Origin: an uncultured Pirellula sp.
GTDB lineage: Bacteria; Planctomycetota; Planctomycetia; Pirellulales; Pirellulaceae
Assembly (NCBI GenBank): GCA_903892355.1
Contig: CAITIE010000150.1
Span: 62,001-126,000, forward strand
DNA: 64,000 nt
Direction of reading: 5' to 3'
Both the position numbers and the translations under genes were made by a program. The stretch's first letter is position 1. Every line of letters starts with the position of its first letter. The notes below the pieces were generated by a model. That model did no database searches. It was given only the letters and a program-made list of their open reading frames with translations, and was not told where the DNA came from. Positions 17,928 through 25,504 of the stretch are shown piece after piece.

Positions 17928-19796
17928 CTATTGGTAGTCGTCTCGTTTGATCGAATACGTTTCTAGCTTTCGATAGAGAGTTGCTCGAGAAATCCCAAGC
18001 AACTCCGCAGACTCAGGAATGTTGCCTCGTGTCCGTCGAAGGGCTTCTTGGATCAGTCGATGTTCCCATTGCTCGATATTCAATGTGTCGAAATCGTCCG
18101 ACTTGGCTTCTTGCAACGTCAGATCGGTTACCCGAATCTCATTTCCGACCGCGAGCACCACAGCGCTGTCCACCACGTTTCTTAGCTGGCGCACATTTCC
18201 GGGCCATGAGTATTGCAGCATCTTGTCTCGGGCTGCTTTGCTAAGCGCCAAGCCAGAACGGCCGTGCAGCCTTGAAAAATGCTCAAAGAAGTGGTCGACG
18301 AGAAGCCCAATGTCCGAGCCTCGTTGACGTAGAGGTGGAACGCTGATCTCAAACACACTCAACCGATAGTACAAATCTTCACGAAACCGTTTTTCAGCGA
18401 CAAAATCGCTGAGATCCCGATTGGTAGCTGCGATGACTCGGACATCCACCCGAACCTCTTTGCGACCTCCGACCGGTAGAAATGGATGGCCTTCGAGAAT
18501 ACGAAGCAGTTTCGCTTGGCCGTCCAACGTCATTTCGCCGATCTCGTCGAGGAACAACGTGCCGTTGTTGGCTTGTTGAAACCACCCGATGTGATCCTTG
18601 TCCGCACCGGTAAACGCTCCTTTGACGTGGCCAAACAACTGGCTTTCCATCAACTCCGAAGGAATCGCAGCGCAGTTCACGCTCAACATCGGACGGTCCG
18701 AACGGGGGCTCGCGCGATGGATGGCACGAGCTACCAATTCTTTTCCAGAACCACTCTCGCCCCGGATCAAAATACTACCCGAGGCCCTGGCCACCCTGGA
18801 GACACGTTCCTTCAACTCATTCATCACTGGGCTTTCGCCCAACAACTCGTCGAATGCTGCGTTCTTATCTTGCAATCGATCATGACTAATTCGCAGCGAC
18901 TCCGCCGATCTGGCACGCACGAGTGCCACCGACAAGATACTCGCGGCAGCAATCGCGAAATCGAAGGCATACGATTGGAAAACCTCTTTCTCGCGGTACA
19001 GATGGATAGCACCAATAGTCTTGCTGTCCCCAGATGTTTTGCTCGGATCGATCAGCGGTACGCAAATCGCATCTGCGTAGTGCCGCATCGGACCGTCCGT
19101 CGAAGGCTTGGTTTCATTCTTCATCCAAACGGCCTTCGACTGCTTGCACACCATCTCTGTCAATCGATCGCTTAGAACGATTTTGGTTTCTGCGGACGAA
19201 GGGTACTGATGCTGCACATCCAAACGCCCGTACTCATTAGCGATCAAGAACGCAGCGACGGTCGCCTGGGTTCGAGTCCGCAGAACCTCGATCGCGATCT
19301 TGGCCAGTTCGTCCCCTTGAGAAATCGAGATGCACTTGACCGACAGCTGGTGAAGGTCCGCAAGATCGTCGACCCTGCCCGCGTTGCGCAGCTGAAGAAA
19401 CGCTGTCATCCCGGTCGCTATGCCATCCGCGATACTGACGCCATCTGGCGATAATAGGTCATGCGAAAGATTGATGCGTTCCACCGTGACATCGTCGGTG
19501 ATCGAATCATCGACAAATTGCAAATCCGTGTTGCCGATGCGAATCCGATTCCCACTGGCCAGCACCGCCGTATCCACTTTGGACCCATTCACCAAGGTGC
19601 CGTTGCGCGACCCCGCATCGACGATCACCCAACGCCCTTCTTCGGACACGATTTTCGCATGGACGCGCGAACACTGCGGATCGTTGAGTTGTACCTGGCA
19701 CTCCAATCCGCGACCAATCCGATTTTCTATTTGAAAATTGAGGGGAAATCGGGAGTTTGGGTCGCTTCCGCGGGTGACGACAAGATAGGTCGACAT
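17928..19796 (-). CDS. FHA-GAF sigma-54-dependent transcriptional activator
   Basis: About 622 residues. An N-terminal FHA domain reads IGRGLECQVQLNDPQCSRVH, with DAGSRNGTLVNG, and should bind phospho-threonine peptides. A GAF-like sensor domain spans about 150-300. The AAA+ domain has Walker A GESGSGKELVARAIH, the sigma-54 contact loop GAFTGAD, and GTLFLDEIGEM as Walker B. A Fis-type helix-turn-helix ends the protein (ESAELLGISRATLYRKLE). No receiver domain is present, so control probably comes from kinase signalling through FHA, or ligands through GAF. The ATG at 19796 is chosen because FHA homology begins there. Divergent to the glycosyltransferase gene. Confidence 0.93.
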   Translation of the reverse strand: MSTYLVVTRGSDPNSRFPLNFQIENRIGRGLECQVQLNDPQCSRVHAKIVSEEGRWVIVDAGSRNGTLVNGSKVDTAVLASGNRIRIGNTDLQFVDDSITDDVTVERINLSHDLLSPDGVSIADGIATGMTAFLQLRNAGRVDDLADLHQLSVKCISISQGDELAKIAIEVLRTRTQATVAAFLIANEYGRLDVQHQYPSSAETKIVLSDRLTEMVCKQSKAVWMKNETKPSTDGPMRHYADAICVPLIDPSKTSGDSKTIGAIHLYREKEVFQSYAFDFAIAAASILSVALVRARSAESLRISHDRLQDKNAAFDELLGESPVMNELKERVSRVARASGSILIRGESGSGKELVARAIHRASPRSDRPMLSVNCAAIPSELMESQLFGHVKGAFTGADKDHIGWFQQANNGTLFLDEIGEMTLDGQAKLLRILEGHPFLPVGGRKEVRVDVRVIAATNRDLSDFVAEKRFREDLYYRLSVFEISVPPLRQRGSDIGLLVDHFFEHFSRLHGRSGLALSKAARDKMLQYSWPGNVRQLRNVVDSAVVLAVGNEIRVTDLTLQEAKSDDFDTLNIEQWEHRLIQEALRRTRGNIPESAELLGISRATLYRKLETYSIKRDDYQ

Positions 19797-19953
19797 AATG
19801 GCAATCGATAGGTCCACGAGGCTGATGGAACGAACCCCAGTATAGGCCAAGCTGTCTCATTTTGCTACAAGCGGTCAATGTATCCTTGGGGGCTCGCCTC
19901 CATGAACCCATGAAATGGGGGGACAAACTGAAAACCCTTTGGATCCATCTGTC

Positions 19954-21237
19954 ATGAACGAGACTCTACACAAGAATTTCCTGCTCTTGCCGTTTGGAAG
20001 CGCTGGTGATGTGCATCCATTCGTCGGTCTAGGGCTCGCTTTGCAGAACCGCGGACATGATGTCGAAATAGCAACGAATGGCTACTTTGAATCACTGATC
20101 CGCCGTTGTGGACTTCCGTTCACCGAGTTGGGAACCGCTGACGAGTTTCTCGAGGTGTCGCAGCAGCATGGGCTTTGGAGTCCGCTGCACGGTTTCGCTA
20201 CCTTGTTCCGATTTGGCATCCAGCGGGTCATGAAGCGACAAATGGAATTGGTGCTCGATCGTTGCCGCAGTCGACCGACCGTCGTCATCGCAAACGGACT
20301 TGGTTTCGGTGCCAGAATCGCGACCGAGAAAATCGCCTCGCAGCGATTGGAAACAGATCACAGAGCGCCGATGGTCACCATCCATTTGCAGCCGGCTTTC
20401 ATTTTCAGCGACATTTGCCCGCCTGTCTTGCCGGGAATCAGCTCTAGCAGGTGGCAGCCGACGTGGCTGCGTCGCTTCCAGATGAGACTCGGGGAAAAGC
20501 TACTGGTCGATCGAGTTGCTGGACCAGCCACCAACCTTCTTCGACGTGAGGTTGGGCTGCCTCCAATCCGACGCCTGTCTCGCTGGTGGAACTCAACAGA
20601 CAGCATGCTTGGCTTGTTTCCGAACTGGTTCGCACGGCCTGCCGCCGATTGGCCGTCGCAATTGACACTGAGCGAGTTCCCGCTTTGGGACGAAAGCGCG
20701 GTATCAGGAATCGAACCGGAATTGAATCGGTTTCTCGAGGACGGCGCCCCGCCGGTTGTCATCACTCCCGGCACAGGCAACAGGCATGCCAAGCGGTTCT
20801 TTACGGAATCGGTGAACGCCTGTGCCCAACTCCAACGACGCGCGATCCTTTTGACCCGATTCCCCGAGCAACTGCCCGAATCCCTTCCCGCTTCGGCCCG
20901 TCATTTCGACTATGCACCGTTTGGGCTGATCCTCCCTCGATGCGAGGCAGCGATCCATCACGGAGGCGTCGGCACCGTGTCTCAATGCTTGAGAGCTGGT
21001 CTCCCACAAATCATAATGCCACTCTCGTACGATCAGCCGGATAACTTGAATCGAGTCGAACAACTAGGAGTTGGTGGTGGGATGAGTCCATCTCGTTTCG
21101 TTGCATCCTCGGTTGCACGATTGCTGAACGAACTCCTCGAATCGGAACGCGTACGTGATCATTGCCGTGCGACAGCGGCTCGATTTGTTGGCGTAGAGCC
21201 TTTCGAAGCAGCATCGAGGTATCTCGAGTCGTTATAG
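19954..21237 (+). CDS. UGT-type (GT1 family) glycosyltransferase
   Basis: About 427 residues. The N-terminal acceptor domain starts LLLPFGSAGDVHPFVGLGLA, the canonical pattern of MGT/sterol glucosyltransferases. The C-terminal donor site reads AAIHHGGVGTVSQCLRAGLP, with DQPDNLNRVEQLGVG, matching the UDP/NDP-sugar signature HxGGxGT. Acceptors in this family are lipids, sterols or antibiotics; none can be chosen. An earlier in-frame ATG at 19915 exists, but family similarity begins just after the ATG at 19954. It is divergent from the sigma-54 activator (about 157 bases), making it a possible target of that regulator. Confidence 0.88.
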   Translation: MNETLHKNFLLLPFGSAGDVHPFVGLGLALQNRGHDVEIATNGYFESLIRRCGLPFTELGTADEFLEVSQQHGLWSPLHGFATLFRFGIQRVMKRQMELVLDRCRSRPTVVIANGLGFGARIATEKIASQRLETDHRAPMVTIHLQPAFIFSDICPPVLPGISSSRWQPTWLRRFQMRLGEKLLVDRVAGPATNLLRREVGLPPIRRLSRWWNSTDSMLGLFPNWFARPAADWPSQLTLSEFPLWDESAVSGIEPELNRFLEDGAPPVVITPGTGNRHAKRFFTESVNACAQLQRRAILLTRFPEQLPESLPASARHFDYAPFGLILPRCEAAIHHGGVGTVSQCLRAGLPQIIMPLSYDQPDNLNRVEQLGVGGGMSPSRFVASSVARLLNELLESERVRDHCRATAARFVGVEPFEAASRYLESL

Positions 21238-21289
21238 CGAGACGTATTGACGCCCCGATGCAGCGTTGTCGGCTCGCCACAGCGTCGAA

Positions 21290-22870
21290 CTACTTGCTCT
21301 CACGATGCAGCTTGTATTCGACCGCATCGACCAAAGCCGACCAACTCGCTTCGATGATATTCTCGCTAACGCCGATAGTCCGCCAGGATGCGTGATCGTC
21401 GGCGCTCTCGATGTTGACTCGAATTCGCGCCGCAGTTCCCGCTTCGCTGTTAACCACACGGACTTTGTAATCCATCAGTCGCATCGATTCGACGCACGGG
21501 AAGAATGGGGCCAATGTTTTGCGAAGCGCCGCATCCATTGCGTTGACAGGCCCGTGTCCTTCGGCAGCCTCCACGCACACTTCGTCCCCGACTCGCAACT
21601 TCAAGATCGCTTCCGCATAGGTCTGATTCCTCTCGGTATCCAGATCCCCTGCAAGGATCTGGTATTTGATCGTTTCAAAATGCGGCGTGTATGTCCCGGA
21701 ACACTGCTTGACCAACAGATCGAAGGAAGCCTCGGCGGCTTCGAACTGGTATCCTTGATTCTCCTTCGCGACGACCTGTGCAAGAATCCTGTCTAGCAGT
21801 TCTCGGTCGTTAGGTATCTGATGGTCTTGGGTCAAGGCAGCGATGTTCGATCGCCCGGAGAGCTCGCTTACCAGAATCCTGCGTTCATTCCCCACGAGCG
21901 CTGGATCCATATGCTCATACGTATGGGCGAATTTATTGACTGCGTGGACGTGCATGCCTCCTTTGTGCGCAAAGGCGCTGCGTCCTACAAACGGCTGGCT
22001 GCTGCGTGGAGCAAGGTTCGCGATCTCGTAGACGTAACGCGACAACTCGGTCAAATGATCTAGCGGTTGACCGCCGAGCGTTTGATACCCTTTCTTTTTA
22101 AATTGCAGGTTGGAGATCACACAAACCAAATCAGCGTTCCCGCAACGTTCGCCGATCCCATTCATAGTCCCTTGGACTTGATCGCATCCGGCATCGATGG
22201 CGGCGAGGGAGTTCGCGGTCGCCAGATCGCCATCGTTGTGGCAGTGAATACCCAGCTTAACATTGCAGGGGCTCAAATGCCGTTTGGCATCCGAAACTAT
22301 GGCGGCTACTTCCTCGGGGAGTGAACCTCCATTGGTGTCGCAAAATACGATCCACTTCGCTCCCGCCCGTGCAGCAGCTTCGACGGCTGAAAGAGCGTAC
22401 TGGCGATTGGCCTTGTATCCATCGAAAAAGTGCTCCGCGTCGTAAACAATCGTCGCGTACGCGGAAAGGTACTCGACGCTTTCACTGATCATGTCCAAGT
22501 TCTCTTGGAGGGAAACGCCGAGGACTTCCGTGGCGTGAAAGTCCCACGACTTGCCAACGAGGGTGATCACCGGCGTTTGCGCCGCGACCAAGGCTTTGAT
22601 CCCCGGGTCGTCGGCCGCTTTCATCCCCCGTCGTCGCGTCATCCCGAACGCTGATAGCTGACTATTACCTAACTTTAGGTCGCGGGCACGTTGAAAGAAC
22701 ATCGCATCCTTTTCGTTCGAAAGCGGATATCCGCCTTCGATCATGTCGACTCCGATCTCAGCGAGTCGCGAAGCTATGTTGAGCTTGTCTTGGAGCGACA
22801 GGCTCACCCCTTCGCCTTGGGTACCATCGCGCAGCGTAGTATCGTAGATATGGATGGATCGTGTGGTCAT
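21290..22870 (-). CDS. cimA: (R)-citramalate synthase
   Basis: About 526 residues. It condenses pyruvate and acetyl-CoA to citramalate, the threonine-independent route to 2-oxobutyrate and isoleucine. The DRE-TIM barrel shows IYDTTLRDGTQGEGVSLSLQ, IVFCDTNGG, GIHCHNDGDLATANSLAAID and MNGIGERCGNADL. The C-terminal regulatory LeuA-type domain follows (FDLLVKQCSGTYTPHFETIK onward), the site of end-product inhibition in this family. The pattern fits the CimA (TIGR00977) branch better than 2-isopropylmalate synthase. The ATG at 22870 is chosen at the start of homology; no Shine-Dalgarno is seen. The leader carries a probable isoleucine attenuator. The 3' end faces the glycosyltransferase gene. Confidence 0.93.
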   Translation of the reverse strand: MTTRSIHIYDTTLRDGTQGEGVSLSLQDKLNIASRLAEIGVDMIEGGYPLSNEKDAMFFQRARDLKLGNSQLSAFGMTRRRGMKAADDPGIKALVAAQTPVITLVGKSWDFHATEVLGVSLQENLDMISESVEYLSAYATIVYDAEHFFDGYKANRQYALSAVEAAARAGAKWIVFCDTNGGSLPEEVAAIVSDAKRHLSPCNVKLGIHCHNDGDLATANSLAAIDAGCDQVQGTMNGIGERCGNADLVCVISNLQFKKKGYQTLGGQPLDHLTELSRYVYEIANLAPRSSQPFVGRSAFAHKGGMHVHAVNKFAHTYEHMDPALVGNERRILVSELSGRSNIAALTQDHQIPNDRELLDRILAQVVAKENQGYQFEAAEASFDLLVKQCSGTYTPHFETIKYQILAGDLDTERNQTYAEAILKLRVGDEVCVEAAEGHGPVNAMDAALRKTLAPFFPCVESMRLMDYKVRVVNSEAGTAARIRVNIESADDHASWRTIGVSENIIEASWSALVDAVEYKLHRESK

Positions 22871-22901
22871 TGTGATTGTGGTTCGCGAATGGGCTGTCAA
22901 C

Positions 22902-22935
22902 AAAAAAACCCCTGGAGCGTCAGGCTACAGGGGTT
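22902..22935 (-). terminator. Intrinsic terminator in the cimA leader (attenuator)
   Basis: On the minus strand aacccctg pairs with caggggtt (22935-22928 with 22914-22907). A mismatch and three more pairs (agc/gct) close a 5-base loop, and seven T residues follow at 22908-22902. This is a textbook Rho-independent terminator. It lies between the leader and cimA, where it can only act to stop transcription before the gene. Its upstream arm can pair with an earlier leader segment instead. Confidence 0.85.
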
Positions 22936-22996
22936 GGTAAGAAACACAGTAAACACAGACACGGTACCAACAAAAGTAGTACGTGGTGCCAAACTG

Positions 22997-23024
22997 TTCC
23001 CCAAAGCCTAACGGCGTCGGGGAA
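22997..23024 (-). promoter_or_regulatory. Leader hairpin 1 / antiterminator switch of cimA
   Basis: The minus strand folds ttcccc (23024-23019) with ggggaa (23002-22997), with an inner gcc/ggc pair block around a tetraloop. The 5' arm begins at the last of three Ile codons of the leader peptide, and the loop holds its stop codon. The 3' half (AGGCUUUGGGG in RNA, 23009-22999) can instead pair with CCCCUGUAGCCU in the 5' part of the terminator: five pairs, an internal loop, then four G-C pairs. Mutual exclusion of the two folds is the hallmark of attenuation. Confidence 0.65.
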
Positions 23025-23067
23025 TAATAATCTCTTTGGATCGGTAAACGGAAGGGATATTCGGCAT
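23008..23067 (-). CDS. Candidate Ile-rich leader peptide controlling cimA
   Basis: A 19-codon frame from ATG to TAG encodes MPNIPSVYRSKEIIIPRRR. Four of 19 residues are Ile, and three are consecutive ATT codons at positions 13-15, at the 5' base of leader hairpin 1; the stop codon falls in that hairpin's loop. cimA makes an isoleucine precursor, so Ile codons are the expected sensor. No Shine-Dalgarno is seen upstream, which is common in this genome. A second frame nearby reads through many Leu codons but has no good start. The peptide itself should have no function beyond ribosome stalling. Confidence 0.6.
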   Translation of the reverse strand: MPNIPSVYRSKEIIIPRRR

Positions 23068-23185
23068 AGTTGCAGGGAGTGCAGGACTAAAAAAACGCTA
23101 AAAACCCGTCGATTCAGTCGGCCAATCCATGACTCGAGCGACACGTCGCACGAACGCTTGGCAGCGGCCGACTCAACCTTCAACT

Positions 23186-23214
23186 AGTGTTTCTCACATA
23201 CCTGCCTTTGTCAA
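23186..23214 (-). promoter_or_regulatory. Candidate cimA leader promoter
   Basis: A perfect TTGACA lies at 23214-23209 on the minus strand. At 17 bases spacing the -10 position reads AACACT, only a partial match. Transcription from here would start near 23179 and give a leader of about 310 bases that includes the whole attenuator. Confidence 0.35.
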
Positions 23215-23310
23215 CCAAGCCCATCCGCCCGACTCCTGAAGAATGAGGGAAAAACCATGCCCGGCGGCTTTGCAATCGTCTTATCAATCCCTTAACAAAC
23301 TACCAATCCC

Positions 23311-24654
23311 TTAGCGAATCAGTTCGCGTAGTCGGTCCGCAACGCAAACATTCCGCAAGGCATCCTTCAGGTGAGGAGCCACAAAGACGCGGACTCGTTT
23401 CACCAAGGCATCGAATTGTTCCGTTGCCAGTGACTGCACCACGGGTGACAGCTCCACTAAATTTCGGAAACTGCCATCGCGCATCCGAACTCGCAAATCG
23501 AACTGCACCTCCAGTTTGACTGGGGGTGCATCGATGAGCACATCATCGCGTCCAATAGCAACACCCGTTTGCTTGCTGAACGACTCCCCCAAGGCTCGAG
23601 AGAGCGAGACAATGTCCTGGTATGGGCGACGAGCCAGAGCGCTATGCAAGTCAGGTTCGACGAGACGATCGAACTGAGCAATTCGTTTGTATAGCGATCG
23701 CCTCATACCAAACAAACCGAGAATGCAATTTTCCCATGGCTTGCCTCGCGAGTTTTCTACGAGCGATTCCGTCATCGTCGCTTCGTCCATCTCCAGCCAC
23801 GAACCTACCAAATCGATCGAATCTCGCAATTCAAAAACGGCCCGCTGAATCATCGCGGTCGCGCTGCGGACGGCATGATGCCAATAAACTTCGCTGAACA
23901 TCACATAGCGCGCGAAAACCATCATTTCGGCTGCAGTGCGACCTTTCTCAGAAATAGCGATTCGTTTTCGGGGTTGATCAACACATAACGAATGGACCAA
24001 CCGATTGCGGTCAAAGTTTCTACCATAAGGTACCCCCGCGTGGAGCGAGTCCCGCTCTAAGTAGTCGAGCTTGTCAATGTCAACGGGGCCACTGAGCATC
24101 GAGCGCAAGATTGCATGGCTGTCCGAAACGCGGTGTAAAATTGGCTCAAGAGTATGCGTTGCAGCCTCGCGAGCCGAACGCGGATCCAGAAACGCAGCCA
24201 CCTCCGCAGGATCCAAATCCCAGTCCTTTCGGAGGAGCTCCGCCAACTCTCGATGCTCGAGCAGTCGGGTCGCCAAAACCTCGTGCTTGGGGAAATCGAC
24301 CAAGCGGATATCCTCGATCGCGTGGCAGAATGGCCAGTGGCCAATATCGTGCAACAATCCGGAGACGACGAACAACGAGGCATCATGGTCGCTAAAAACC
24401 ATAGGGGCCGCAGTGTCGCTGGCGAGTTGCTTTAGGAACTCAAGTGAATTGCGATAAACGCCCAGGGAATGCTCAAACCGGGTATGGGTTGCCCCGGGGT
24501 AAACCAGCCCCACCAATCCTAACTGACTGATTCTCGCCAGGCGTCGGAAGGCCGCTGTGTCGATCAAACGCCGCACTCGAGGAGTGGTCGGAACGTCCAT
24601 CTCGGGGCTGATCCGAATCACCGAACCGGTTTGCTGAATCTCAGGGATCGCCAT
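23311..24654 (-). CDS. HD-domain phosphohydrolase (dNTPase/SAMHD1-like)
   Basis: About 447 residues. The HD metal site is complete: ATHTRFEHSLGVY (His62), SGLLHDIGHWPFCHAIED (His102-Asp103, His111), and downstream SGPVDIDKLDYLERDS with the fourth ligand. The N-terminal VRRLIDTAAFRRLARISQLG is the usual lead-in of dGTPase-like HD proteins. Relatives remove triphosphate from dNTPs, but the nucleotide cannot be inferred. The ATG at 24654 is preferred because ggaga sits six bases before it; an in-frame start 36 bases earlier is less likely. It lies upstream of cimA on the same strand, but the 440-base leader region with its own promoter candidate separates them. Confidence 0.9.
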   Translation of the reverse strand: MAIPEIQQTGSVIRISPEMDVPTTPRVRRLIDTAAFRRLARISQLGLVGLVYPGATHTRFEHSLGVYRNSLEFLKQLASDTAAPMVFSDHDASLFVVSGLLHDIGHWPFCHAIEDIRLVDFPKHEVLATRLLEHRELAELLRKDWDLDPAEVAAFLDPRSAREAATHTLEPILHRVSDSHAILRSMLSGPVDIDKLDYLERDSLHAGVPYGRNFDRNRLVHSLCVDQPRKRIAISEKGRTAAEMMVFARYVMFSEVYWHHAVRSATAMIQRAVFELRDSIDLVGSWLEMDEATMTESLVENSRGKPWENCILGLFGMRRSLYKRIAQFDRLVEPDLHSALARRPYQDIVSLSRALGESFSKQTGVAIGRDDVLIDAPPVKLEVQFDLRVRMRDGSFRNLVELSPVVQSLATEQFDALVKRVRVFVAPHLKDALRNVCVADRLRELIR

Positions 24655-24844
24655 TATCTTCTCCAAACATCCGATCCCGCGCGGCCCCACGACACATCGA
24701 AATATCCGGGGAAACGTTACTATTCTTCATCGATTCCCTCAATTCTACCCCTACTTGGCCGTTTTTAAGAGCCCCGCTCCCTCTAGACGTTCGACTAAAC
24801 TATGAATAGAGAAAAAGCTGGTTGAACGAGAACACTGAGGGTGC

Positions 24845-25504
24845 ATGACAAAATCCATTTGGCCTGACGGCGATGCCACTGCCGAACTTCTTGTGAATGT
24901 CCGCGAGGGACAGCAGGACGCGGTCGAGGAACTCCTCGGCCGGCACCGTGACTCCCTGCGTCGGATGATTGCAATCCGACTCGATCAGCGAATCATGCAG
25001 CGGCTCGACGTAAGCGATGTCGTGCAAGACGTTTTGATCGAGGCCAATCGTCGGCTCGTGGATTACGTCAATAACCCGTCGATTCCTTTCCACCTTTGGA
25101 TACGGCAAATCGCCAAGGATCGGATTATCGATGCTCATCGCCGCCACCGCTTGTCTGCCAAACGGAGCATCGATCGGGAGCAACCGATGGGGGGTGGTCA
25201 GAACCAGCCTGACCAATCCACCATGGAGTTGGCGAACCAGTTTCGGGACGCAGCCCTTACTCCTGCCGCTGCGGCAACTCAACGCGAATTGGCAAGGCAT
25301 ATCGAGCTGGCGATCCAACATCTCCGCGATGGTGATCGCGAAGTGATCTTGATGCGGCATTATGAGCAACTCAACAACCAAGAGATCGCTCAGGCGCTCG
25401 GACTTTCGGAGCCCGCGGCAAGCATGCGGTATCTGCGGGCTGTAAAACGCCTCCGAGAAGTGATCGAAAGCCTGCCAGACCTTCACAAGGAACTGCGAGA
25501 ATGA
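24845..25504 (+). CDS. ECF-type RNA polymerase sigma factor paired with a kinase
   Basis: A 219-residue sigma factor. The sigma-2 region reads DVSDVVQDVLIEANRRLVDY, followed by FHLWIRQIAKDRIIDAHRRH. A polar linker precedes sigma-4: REVILMRHYEQLNNQEIAQALGLSEPAASMRYLRAVKRLRE. The SDVVQDV pattern and length fit the planctomycete ECF group that is genetically linked to Ser/Thr kinases. Its stop codon overlaps the kinase start (ATGA at 25501), so the two proteins are made in a fixed ratio. No anti-sigma factor is nearby; kinase-dependent activation is the likely control. Confidence 0.93.
   Translation: MTKSIWPDGDATAELLVNVREGQQDAVEELLGRHRDSLRRMIAIRLDQRIMQRLDVSDVVQDVLIEANRRLVDYVNNPSIPFHLWIRQIAKDRIIDAHRRHRLSAKRSIDREQPMGGGQNQPDQSTMELANQFRDAALTPAAAATQRELARHIELAIQHLRDGDREVILMRHYEQLNNQEIAQALGLSEPAASMRYLRAVKRLREVIESLPDLHKELRE

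Larger units (their letters stand above)
22871..23310 (-). other. cimA leader region (attenuator) between HD-domain gene and cimA
   Basis: A 440-base non-coding stretch on the minus strand. Read 5' to 3' it holds a promoter candidate (23214-23186), a 19-codon leader peptide (23067-23008), a hairpin over its stop codon (23024-22997), and an intrinsic terminator (22935-22902) that ends 31 bases before the cimA start codon. These are entered separately. Confidence 0.7.

Noticed and set aside
22920-23183. 87-codon Leu-rich frame in the cimA leader as a real protein or leucine leader peptide
   Set aside because: It has only TTG or GTG starts far upstream, no conserved domain, and ends inside the terminator loop. 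The Leu run could in principle act as a sensor, but the ATG-initiated Ile-codon frame fits the hairpins and the pathway better.
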